From Alentia gelatinosa (taxonomy: Eukaryota; Annelida; Polychaeta; Phyllodocida; Polynoidae), in contig OX465592.1 of NCBI GenBank assembly GCA_950022655.1, positions 3,092,623-3,156,622 on the forward strand: a stretch of 64,000 nt of DNA. Direction: 5' to 3'. How positions within the stretch are numbered: position 1 is the stretch's first letter; each line of letters starts with the position of its first letter. Under the pieces are notes generated by a model. That model saw only the letters and a list, made by a program, of their open reading frames with translations. It was not told where the DNA came from and did no database searches. The translations under genes were made by a program, and so were the position numbers. Shown piece by piece: positions 43,130 through 53,500 of the stretch.

Positions 43130-43235
43130 CCACGTGACTACGCGTCATCAGCGTCCTGAAACCACTCCTCACCTCCCCCGTATTGCCGCGAGCTGATGTA
43201 TAGCTGGCCACTTCCCATGGTCGATGGTCTTTTAT
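43130..43235 (-). CDS. Possible exon fragment, unassigned
   Basis: On the minus strand an open stretch reads GSGQLYISSRQYGGGEEWFQ and then DADDA before TAG, with coding-like composition. A donor-like GGGAG/GTGAGG lies inside it. No convincing acceptor. It could be a terminal exon of an unknown gene or chance. Confidence 0.2.
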
Positions 43236-43359
43236 CATCCATGGTATACAAAGACCACATTGAAAATGTATGGTGGCTCAGTAAACCAAGAACCATTGTA
43301 TAAAACCTGTCAGATACCGTAACTGTGGTATACGTAGTCAAATCTGTAGCATACAGCCT

Positions 43360-43492
43360 TTATCTCCCTCCCTCTTTCCCTCTATCTCCCTCTCTCTTTC
43401 CCCTCTCTGTCTCTCCATCTCTCTCTCCATCTCTCTCTCTCTCTCCTCTCTCTCTCTCCTCTCTCTCTCTGGCTCTCTCTCTCTCTCTCGCA
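43360..43492. repeat. CT-rich microsatellite
   Basis: About 130 bp of almost pure pyrimidine (CTCTCTCT with TCCCTC). Not coding. Confidence 0.9.
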
Positions 43493-43616
43493 CACAAATA
43501 TGTCTATATATCAAAAAGGGGCCATCCCTAAACTATGTACGTACTGAGGAAGGTGGGGGAGTATGTGTAGGGGGGGGTAAAAAATCTCGGAAGTTTTGCA
43601 AATGCTCCTTTTTTTG

Positions 43617-43746
43617 TTCTACTGTGTACGAGATTAGACGGAGAGTCCAACATTTCTGAAATTCTGCTTCGTACTTTACGGATGGACCATTCTGGGTAGA
43701 TTGTTGTTACTCTCAGCTTGGTGGTGAACGTGGTCTCGTTCATCGA
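43617..43746 (-). CDS. Possible exon: SEA-like fragment, unassigned
   Basis: After a good acceptor (TTTCCTCCTACCAG) the minus strand stays open for NETTFTTKLRVTTIYPEWSI and on through SRISEMLDSPSNLV. The alternation F..KL.V, W..., V...I...L vaguely recalls SEA-type stalk domains, but I cannot assign it. The donor end is uncertain. No partner exons were found apart from the weak segment at 43130-43235. Confidence 0.3.
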
Positions 43747-43864
43747 CCCTGGCGCCACCTGGTAGGAGGAAATTGAACGTGAGGAGCCGTTCCGCCCTCA
43801 CCGGATGATTCAGGAACTTCACGTTCCACACATTCACAGCAGTAGCCCCTATACACTGGCCACC

Positions 43865-44005
43865 AGAGCCACACTACGTTAACTCTGTCAACCAGAGCTA
43901 AACAAAGTTACACTGGCCACCAGAGCTACACTACGTTAACTCTGGCCGGGTTACACTAGCAGCCAGAGCTACACAAAGTTAGCTCTGGTACGGTTAGATC
44001 CAGAG
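43865..44005. repeat. Short inverted and direct repeats of ACACTACGTTAACTCTG
   Basis: CCAGAGCTACACTACGTTAA, CAGAGCTACACAAAGTTAGC and their complements recur three to four times, able to form several alternative stems. Confidence 0.55.
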
Positions 44006-44837
44006 TTCACCTTGACCCTTTGCTGCTTCCCGCCTGTGTCGTAGTTATACCTTTAGCCAGGAATACGCCATCTAGTGAATCTTAGCCACACTACAGGGTA
44101 GGAAATGCTTGGAGAGTGCGTCGTTCCCTAACCTCGAAGCCAATTTACTCTTTTGTTATTTTCTCTTATGTGTGTATCTATTAAATACAATAAACATAAA
44201 GCTAGGATTCCTTATCAATTGGTTAAGCTATGGATACTTTGTGTTAAATATTTCTGCTTTTAGAACCTATATAGAACAAAACTACTTGATTTGAGGCAAA
44301 CACATAGTGATCCCGTGTGGGAATTAACCCGACCAACCCTTATGTCGTAGCTCAGCGTAGACAGGGGTTGGTTGCCAAACTATAGAAGATATTCATGGCG
44401 CCTCTGTTTTTCTTATATCTCAACTCTTCTCTAATTGTTAAAATTAGAGTCCAATAGCATCGATTCATGTGACGCTTTCACCTGCCGACGAAAATCCCGC
44501 CGATCATGTACAAAAAGTCGGTCCACATTCACTGCTTTATGTTACTACTTCGACTGACCCATACCCGATCATTGGAGAATCAATTCACGTTATACTTGAT
44601 ATTTGAATATGGATTTCTCCAAAACTACATTTTCTCCGAGCTAGTCATGAAGGTAATTCCAATAATTCAGGGCATCTTTATACATGCGAATATCAATTAT
44701 ACATGCATAAAAGCGATGCATTCGTAGAGCATCTTTTTGCTGCCTCTCTTAAGTAAAAGTGAAAGTGAAAGTAAATGCAGATTTTACCGTATGGGAGTGT
44801 ATATTAACCAGGGGTCGGCCCCCGATAGGAGTCCTTA

Positions 44838-45378
44838 TGTATACGGAAAAGAGAGAGAGGGTGGGAGGGAGGGAGGGAAAGAGAGAGAGGGAGGGAGGGA
44901 GGGAGGGAGGGAGGGAGGGAGGGAGGGAGGGAGGGAGGGAGGGAGGGAGGGAGGGAGGGAGGGATATAGGGAGAGAGAGAGGGAGGGACAGAAAGAGAGA
45001 GAGGGAGAGAGAGGGAAGGAGAGAGAAAGGAAGAGAGAGGGAGGGAGAGGGGGAAGGAGGGAGAAATGAAGAGAGAGAGGGGGAGGGGAGAGAGGAGAGA
45101 GGGAGGGGAGAGAGAGGGAGGGAGAGAGGGAGATAGAGGGAAGGAGAGAGAAAGGAAGAGAGAGAGAAAGAGAGAGAGAGAGAGGAAGAGAGAGAGGGAG
45201 AGAGAGGGAAGGAGAGAGAGCGAGAGAGAGGACAAGTGAGAGAGAGGGAGAGAGAGGGAAGGAGAGAGAGGAGAGACGGAGGGGGAGAGAGGAAGAGAGA
45301 GAGGACGAGAGGGAGAGAGAGAGAGAGAGGGAGAGAGAGGGAGAGAGGAGAGAGGAGAGAGAGAGGGGAGAGAGAGCA
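44838..45378. repeat. 540-bp polypurine tract (GGGA/GAGA)
   Basis: Nearly unbroken purine strand: GGGAGGGA units at 44868-44965, then GAGA- and GGGA-rich sequence to 45376. Mirror-symmetric polypurine tracts of this length can form triplex DNA. Glu/Arg/Gly and Ser/Leu/Pro reading frames here are translations of the repeat. Confidence 0.95.
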
Positions 45379-46257
45379 GTCAATGTACTTTCGTAATTCC
45401 TAAAATAAGAGAAAGGAATTAATGTACTTTTATAATTGATACAATGCTGCTAACAAAATGTAATCTATTGTAGTAGCTTGCCAAGGAGGCTTAAGACTTG
45501 CCAAGATATATAAGCAGAAATCCACCAAGTGCAATTTGCATTTCGTGCCAGGATTGAGGGCGGTATTATGCCTCGGGCGGCTTAGGTTTCAACCTGTGCT
45601 CGTTTGTTGGCGGGTGAATCTTTATAATCACTCAAGAAGTTTACAGAATATTAAAAACAGTTCACCTTATGTCACCCATGCGCCATCAAGAAAAGACCTG
45701 TACACCCTTTATGGTCATTTCAAGCAGGTCATACACAAGGAGCAAATAGTATCTTCATCATTGATGAATGAGCATGCAAATATAAATAAATAACAAATAT
45801 AAGGTTTGGGTTACATTCAGTATATATGGATAGTTTTCTTTAACCCACTTGCACCCAGTCAACTTGCTATTCCTGCAACTACCTGAGTCTTGGATCCAAA
45901 CATATCAAGCACCAGTGGGTATTGAGGTATTTCAGTCTCAGGTGATTGATCATGGTCAGCTGGACATACCTCTAAGACCCTGAGATACTGGCACCCTGCT
46001 CATCTCCCAATATCACAGTGAATAGCACTCAGATAGTGAAGGGATAGTTTTTTTTTGCAGCACGCTGGATGTCCATATGTGACCAATCTATCCTTTAGGC
46101 TACATATACCGTCAACGAGCACCCTATAATTAACGTCCTGGGAAAAATGTATCGTAGTATCGTAGTAATTTGCAAACGGTGTTTTCCAATTCCATGATGA
46201 AGAGTTGTATGATCACATCATTTACTACGACCATTATGTCTTTTTCTGAACTTCCTG

Positions 46258-46538
46258 GTCCAGTTGAATAATCTAGGATCGTACATGAAGACCATTTTCT
46301 GTACTTCATACAACGATTATCTTTTAATCATAATCTAGGATCGTACATGAAGACCCTTTTCCGTAACTCATACAAGGGTTATCGTTTGATCACATTTACT
46401 TCTGTTCGCTAAGACAGTATTAGCCGTCCATAAGGTCGTCCGTAAGTGTTAAATCAAGTTGACCCACATCGTCCCTGGGTCTCCTTGGCATACAGAAAAG
46501 GGTTTTCATATACGATCCCAGATTATTAAACGGGCCCC
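46258..46538. mobile_element. MITE family 2, copy 3
   Basis: The left arm TAATCTAGGATCGTACATGA occurs twice (46267 and 46331). The right arm ends CCCAGATTATTAAACGGGCC. Directly followed by a partial MITE family 1 copy (46554-46691). Confidence 0.75.
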
Positions 46539-46553
46539 TGATTTAGATAGCTT

Positions 46554-46691
46554 ATAGCTTATTCCCATTGGCTATCACCGATATACAGTCAGGAACCACC
46601 AACAGACCTTTAGCACTGCTGACCCAGAATATAAATAGGTTATTAGGAGAACATAGAAAATCTACACCGTGTTTGTCGAAAAGGGCCTTAT
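46554..46691. mobile_element. MITE family 1, copy 4 (partial)
   Basis: TTATTCCCATTGGCTATCAC to AAAAGGGCCTTA, with the family core CACCGATATACAGTCAGGAA. The left terminal arm is missing, possibly lost when family 2 inserted next to it. Confidence 0.65.
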
Positions 46692-47219
46692 AAAAATATC
46701 ACTGCCATATGCTGCAAAATACTTAATTCATTTAAGCGAGGATTTAACGATAAACACTGTAAACTGGAATTAAAACGTAAGTAAACTAATGAAAAGCCAA
46801 GAGCACACACCAGATGGTCACAATGCGCCTCTCATTAATCTCATTACGAATTAAGTTAATCCTTAAGTCAATACCATGGTTGTATTAAGAGCAATTGTAG
46901 GGAAAGGCGCCATTATTCAATGGCGGGAACGTCACCATAAGTAGAGTTGAATGTTCAAATATTTCTCACATTGAATTGAAAAAATGATTTTGTCATTTCT
47001 TGGTGAGGACTCTTTTTTTGCGAGCTTGACAGCGAAGCATCGTAACACAATCCATAAGTAGAGTTGAATTTGAATGTACGTGAATTTTGACACGATTAAC
47101 CATTCCAAGACTTCATCATAAAAGCTATTATTTTAATTAGTTACAATATAACATTCAAAAGGAACAGAATAACCGTACAATTGAGCACCAATGATAAACA
47201 GTGTTCAACCTGTGGTCAG

Positions 47220-47300
47220 TGCATGAGTCTCAGCCAATCAGAAAGGGCGTTACATAAACAGCAACACCAATCGGAGGGAGCGGTACATGTCGGGGCTTGA
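47220..47300 (+). promoter_or_regulatory. Candidate gene C promoter
   Basis: Two CCAAT boxes (AGCCAATCAGA near 47233 and ACACCAATCGG near 47264) flank a weak TATA-like TTACATAAAC. They lie 180-250 bp upstream of the gene C ATG. Weaker than the gene B promoter evidence. Confidence 0.3.
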
Positions 47301-47483
47301 CGCCCGCTAGTATGCAAACAACGACAACTGCCTCGATACCAAGTGGGCAGGACTGGCAGCGAGGTGTGTGGCATGCACACAAACAGACACAGTTATATCT
47401 GACACTCTACTGGAATATTCCTCTTTATTTTACCACGGATGCTTCAATTTTAATCTCTTCGTTTTCGACAACTCCCCACTACG

Positions 47484-47553
47484 ATGGGTGGAGCCGTAAG
47501 GCATGGGATACTTCTGTTTCTCACCTTTATTACCGGCATACATGGAATTTCAG
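47484..47553 (+). CDS. Gene C exon 1: signal peptide
   Basis: The ATG opens MGGAVRHGILLFLTFITGIH, a short basic start and hydrophobic core, then GIS and a TTTCAG/GTGAGT donor in phase 1, parallel to gene B exon 1. The open frame extends upstream of this ATG, but no better start or signal sequence is seen there. Confidence 0.82.
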
Positions 47554-50500
47554 GTGAGTGAAGAATCGGTGATTTAAAGGAGGGTACTATAAAAAAACTG
47601 TATACCCGTGGGGGAATCATTATTCACCGAATCCATGATCCCGGATATTAAAAAACGAGGTCGATAGAACGAGTTTTAAATAACCGGCCGAATACAACTA
47701 TACCCTTAATGAATATTATGATTACATGAATTAAATGTCTATTAAACAGGGAGTTAATAAATATGGGACTTACGCTATTAATAGGTTTGTAATAATGTAA
47801 GGTCCACCTTATAAGAGTTGCCGGTACGCAATATCATATCATAATTCCCCCGTGAATTGTGTCTATGTCCGTGATCTGTCTGTGTGTTGATTCGTTGTTC
47901 ATTTATTTGATATGATCAGTCTTGAGAGAGACTCTGTGAAGTGTGCAGTCAGGAGAATGTAGTCATGCCTGTTCTATCGGTCTGACACATGTCAACCGGG
48001 CTGTAGGTTGTGTTTGTTCTATTTGGGTGCGGACTGCATTGCTATGTTTAATTGAATACGTTGATTAAACACTACAAGTGTTCTGCATATATACAAATCA
48101 ATTCAATGTGCAAATCAATTTAATTAAAACATTGTATTATATACCCAAGCCATATACACCGTTAATATGTACCATTTTGTCAGATGACATAAAATACCAT
48201 ACATACCAGGGTTCCGTACGATAAAATACGGAACCCAGGGGCCCGTTTAATAATCTAGGATCGTACATGAAGACCCTTTTCTGTACCCCAAGGAGACCCA
48301 GGGACGATGTGGGTCAACTTTATTCAACACATATCGACTTTATTGACGGCTGTGTTACCGAACGGATTCAATAATTATTAAACGATAACCCTTGTATAAG
48401 GTACAGAGTTAACTTAATATGGCCTAACAACTAATGTTTTAGTCGACGTGTACTGCACAGTGTTCCGTAATTTTATGATATGTGGAAAAACGGTGAATAT
48501 TTACACTATATACGTCATGGGTATTTGTCATTAGAAGGAAACTCACGAGATGAGAATAACTTGGTCTGTACTCCACCAAGTTCGTCCGCGGAGTAATCCA
48601 CGAAGCGAAGTAGAGTGAATTACGTAGTTGACCAAAGTATTTTCATCAAGTGGGTTTCTGATTTTATCTTGCCCCATATATATGATCAGGTACATCATTT
48701 ATCGATAAAATAACTCACCCAATCAGCCATTGAGTATTGGGGATAATACCTTCACGGCTGTGGAGTATGAGTTCCTAACGTTAAGCCTATGGATACAAAT
48801 ACCGGGGTGAGATAATCTATTGAATATGCCTCCCTTCCCGGTCATATGAATGGTAATCGGCATCGAACTCGATGTGTGTACTGACTGGGGACACAATTGT
48901 ATCCAGTCCAAGTCACAAACCTTTACTGTTACATTGTTGTGGTGTAACCAAAGCAGTTCGCCGTGAAGAGTAATCAAATGCAGCAGGTTTATATCCAAAC
49001 CTTATATACAAAGTCCATTTTATTGAGCTGTTTCCTTATCACACACTTCTTCTTATGTATCATGTGCCCCCTGTATATATCGAGATGAAATCTTTATTTC
49101 AAATAGTATTTGTAATAAAGGTGGGATAGAATGATCACAGAAATTTGATTTTTACTACCTTACTTAAACTGTTTATTGCCTAGAATAGTCTGGTATTTCT
49201 TGAACATTTCACCTTAATGGGAATATGGTATTTGAGCATCAGATTTCCTCGTTTTTTTTCAACACAGATATCATAAGTGGAATGAAATACATTGTGATAC
49301 ACCAATTTGTCTCACCCCTGGTACAAGTTTAGCCATAGGGATAATGTTAGAAAAAAATTACTCAACGATCACCCCCGTAGAGTGACAATTCTACACCACG
49401 GACGTGGCAGAGTGAATATGAGATGACATCATATGTGATTGACCAATCAGCGGCCAGGATTTCAGAGAAAAGACAAGATATCACCAGGGATATCTTAATG
49501 TCCCTAAATGCATTTGCGAAGTAATTAGAATTATTCTAATTTTGTGATGCTATTTAATGTCAGTGAAAGGGGGTGAGATTAATCCAGAACCGTACATATA
49601 AATACAAAATACTCCATTCGTTTTGATGTGCCATAATCGTCACTCGGTTTCGCCTCGTTGACGATTGCGGCCCATCCCAACTCGTGGAGTATTGTGTACT
49701 TATTAGATTCTTAATGTAGTTCTATTTAAAAGCCAATAACATTCCTCCTCCTATGAGTATTAGCTACAAGCTCTTCTTCAACAAAAGGACAGCAATATTA
49801 TAAATTAACACTTGATGATAAATCCCACCATTTGCCAATGGCGGGAGCTTCTGCCAGATTGTATCTGACACTCTCTTTGTCGAGTCATACTCAGTGAAGC
49901 GTGAAAGCTTAAACAGGTTTTAACACTCGTCCATGCGTGACCTAATGCCTGCGACAGTTTACTGAGTGTTTAACACCTCACAGAACAAAGGGCGGGCAGC
50001 ATTCTGTGTTCTGATGTAAAAGAAAAGAGATATATCGGTTACAGGAAAACTCGACCCGAAACGAACTCGACCCGGAGTTAGTAGGAGAACTCGACTCGTT
50101 TTGGAGAAAACGCTTGGAGAATTCGACCCGTTTCAGATACTTATGAATAAGATATTTTCATATAGAAGGACTGGTCTGACTAGTTAGGGATAGGGTTAAG
50201 ATTAGGGTTAAGGATAGGGTTGAGGGTAGGGATATGGATAGGGATAGGGTTAAGGATAGGGACAGGGTTAGGGTTAGGGTTAAGGATAGGGTTAGGGTAA
50301 GGGTAATGGTAAGGGTAAGGGTAAGGGTAAGGTTTAGGTATAGGGTTAGGGATAGGGTTAAGGATAGGGTTAAGGGTAGGGATAGGGTTAGGGTTAAGGA
50401 TAGGGATAGGGTTAGGGTAAGGGTAAGGTTTAGGGATAGGGTGAGGGATAGGGGAAGGGTTTTCTGTTTGTTTTCTTCCCCAGAGAAGACCAACTTTGAA

Positions 50501-53500
50501 GCCAAGATAATGTACTTGAGTTGAGAAGATTTAAAATGGGTCGAGTTCGTTACGGGTCGAGTTTTTTACGGGTCGATATCGTTACGGATCGAGTTCTCCA
50601 GTATTCGATATATCCGGCCTCATTCACACCAATAAACAGTGGTTCAAACCTCCCCATATATACTCCAGCTTCATTCCATGTCCAGTAACGCTATGTTTCC
50701 ATGTTTTCTCAGTCTCTGAAGCAGTAAGTCTCACATGAAAAAATATTTCCTCTTTTTGTCATGACCCCAACTGACATCCCTGGCATACATAAGAGTATAT
50801 TAAAATTGTTGATGGCAAAATAAAAGCATTCTGTGGTGTATCATCATACATATATACTTAATTCATCGGAAAGGTGATAGTAGCTGTCACTACAGTTATT
50901 TCAGTTAAGAAGAGTGGGGAACTCAATTGTAGCACAAACTAGATCCCAATATGCAGCATATAATTGATTATAAAGAATTCCAAAGTCATGCCAAATCTCA
51001 GTATTCCGTTTATGATTGGCGGTGATCCAAGAATTGATCTCCCAATTCTGTTACCTTGTTGAACGATAACTTGTGGGGTATTTATGATGGATATGTGTCT
51101 GACATATATATTTATTCTATTGATATGGTTCTCCGGTACAATACTTATGAAGAAACCAACAAGTTTTGGTCAAAGTCGTCGTTCTCCACGAGTTTGATGC
51201 GGTGTGATATGAACGAGGGGACAGCCGAGTGAATATCGTATAGCATTAAAACGAGTTGTAGAAAGACTTCTTTGACCAAAACGAGTTGCTTTCTGTATTT
51301 ATCTCACCCCTATACACACTAAGAGAATGGACAAAACACAGGATATAAACCATGGAGAACGGGCTGCAATACTTGTAGGGGCATGGAGAACGAGGTCCCA
51401 ATGTTAACCTATGGACACTTATTCCAGGGGTGAGATAAATAGCGGTCTGCCACTATAATCATTATCACCCTTCATCTTTTCTTCATCTGCACTGTGTATC
51501 AATCCCGTCTATGGCATTAGGCAGTGTGAAATCGTGTCGTCTACACTAAGTATGTTTCCTAATAATACTGGAAACCTCAACCCGAAATGACTTGATCCGT
51601 AAAAAACTCAACTCGTAATGAACTCAACCCATCAGAAGAACTCGACCCGTAACGAACTCGACCCGTTTTAAATCAGCTGAACTCAAGCATCGTATTAATA
51701 CAACTAAAGGCCCGTTTCCAATGGCCGACAAACACAGTGTAGATTTTTTGTGTTCTCCTAAAAGCCTATTTCCATTAGCCATCACCGATATGCAGTCAGG
51801 ATCCGCCGACAGGCCAGGGCACCGCTGACGCAAAATGTAAATAGGATTTTAGGAGAACACAGAAAATCTACACCGCTTTTATCAGCCAATGGAAACGGGC
51901 CTTATGGATACTTATTTCAACTTTGATAATAGGAAGTATGTTATTTTGGCTTCAAATTTGGCCCTCTAGGGGGAAGAAAACAAACAGAAAACCCTACTCT
52001 TAACCCTATCCCTAAGCCTCACTCTATCTCTAACCCTAACGCTATCCCTATCCTTATCCCTAACCCTAGCCCTAATCCAAACCTTAAACCTCACTGGTCT
52101 TTTTTTCAAAATCCCCGGGTTTGTTCATCTAAAACAGTGTCTTATCCATAAGTATCTAAAGTAGGTCGCGTTCGCGGGTCGAGTTTTAAAAAAAGGTCAA
52201 GTTCTCCTGATAGGTCGAGTTTGTTTCGGGTCAAGTTCTCCAGTAACCATATGTGTACCACAGTGCTTTCTTTTATCTCAGCCCTGGTATTGTCGTCCCA
52301 TAGGTTTAACATTGTGAACTTGTTCTCCATGTCACTACGAGTATTGCAGTCCGTTCTCCATGGTCTATATCCTGTGCATGATTCATTATTTCATTGTGAA
52401 CAGGGGTGAGATAGATACAGAAAGCAACTCATTTTAGGCAAAGAAGTCATTCTCTAACCTGTTTGAAAGCTATGTGATATTCACTCAGCTGTCGCCTTGT
52501 TCATATCACTGCATCAAACCCATGTAGAATGATGACTTTGACCAAAACTTGTTGGTTTCTTCTTTAGTCTCCTTACCCCCAAGATGTTGTCTTACTCTGA
52601 TTTGTCTCTGTCCGCTGTTCGCTGCTGCTGTTTGTATTAAATACACAAACCCTGTATAAACATCACTAGAGTAGTTCTTCATTTATACGGTAGCATCTAA
52701 CAGCTAAATAAATGGGGCTTACGGTACTTAATGACATACTTCATGCTCCTTAAGGGCTGATTCCACCAACCAGGCGAAATGACTGTACACCAACCACACG
52801 GCGTTTGCCAGCAGATCTGGCCTGTAGCAGGCGAAGACCTGGAACACCTCGGCAGCTGAAGTCTATCTTAACCCCGTGTAAGGGAAACCCTGCGTTAGCG
52901 GATAACCTGCGTAAGCGGACACCTTGCCCCGGAATATCACCCCTTTCATAAGATCTCACACTCTCTAAGCGGTATTCTGTACTCTCACTACGCGCTATGG
53001 GAGAATAATTCCTAATGAACTAGGCTTAAAGCCGTGAGAATCCACTGGCCTGCCTCTGTGCTAAAGACGTACATCAATGCAACCCAAAGATTCCTATAAT
53101 CTCAATGATGCCACCTAGCGGGAATACTGTGTGCCAGTGGATTCTCAAGGCTCTAAGCGAATTCCACTTAAAATGGAACAGAATCTTATGAGATTTTGAA
53201 CCCTGTGAGGTACATGAATCCCACTGTGTGAATTCCACTTAAAAAGGAACAGAATCTCATGAGGTTTTGAACCCTGTGAGGTACATGCATCCCACCATGT
53301 GATTTCCACCTAAAAAGTAACAGAATCTAGCCGAGCCTGGAAATTGTATGAAGAACCCTAATAAAATCTATCTAAAGAAAAAAAAAGAATCTCATGAGAT
53401 TTTGAACCCTGTAATGTACATGAATCCACTTAAAAAGATACAAAAAGTAAAGCATAAAACCTATCTTTTAACAAAAATAAGGAAATACATAGACCAAAAT

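Larger units (their letters stand above)
38781..47483. other. Intergenic region between the divergent genes B and C
   Basis: 8.7 kb. Contains MITE family 2 copies, a GC-rich patch with an X-box (40440-40640), C-rich, 73-bp and polypurine tandem tracts, a 380-bp dispersed repeat (39770-40140, 45640-46120) and two short coding-like minus-strand segments near 43.2 and 43.7 kb. No complete gene is recognised. Confidence 0.55.

Noticed and set aside
44737..45383. Glu/Arg/Gly-rich and Ser/Leu/Pro-rich frames on both strands
   Set aside because: Products of the polypurine tract.
47297..47483. Longer N-terminus for gene C from upstream in-frame codons
   Set aside because: The upstream open frame lacks a signal peptide and buries the hydrophobic core; the ATG at 47484 gives a normal signal sequence.
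50158..50524. Genuine chromosome end or gene-like Leu/Thr frames
   Set aside because: The array is degenerate, flanked on both sides by non-telomeric inverted-repeat element sequence, and the frames are repeat translations.
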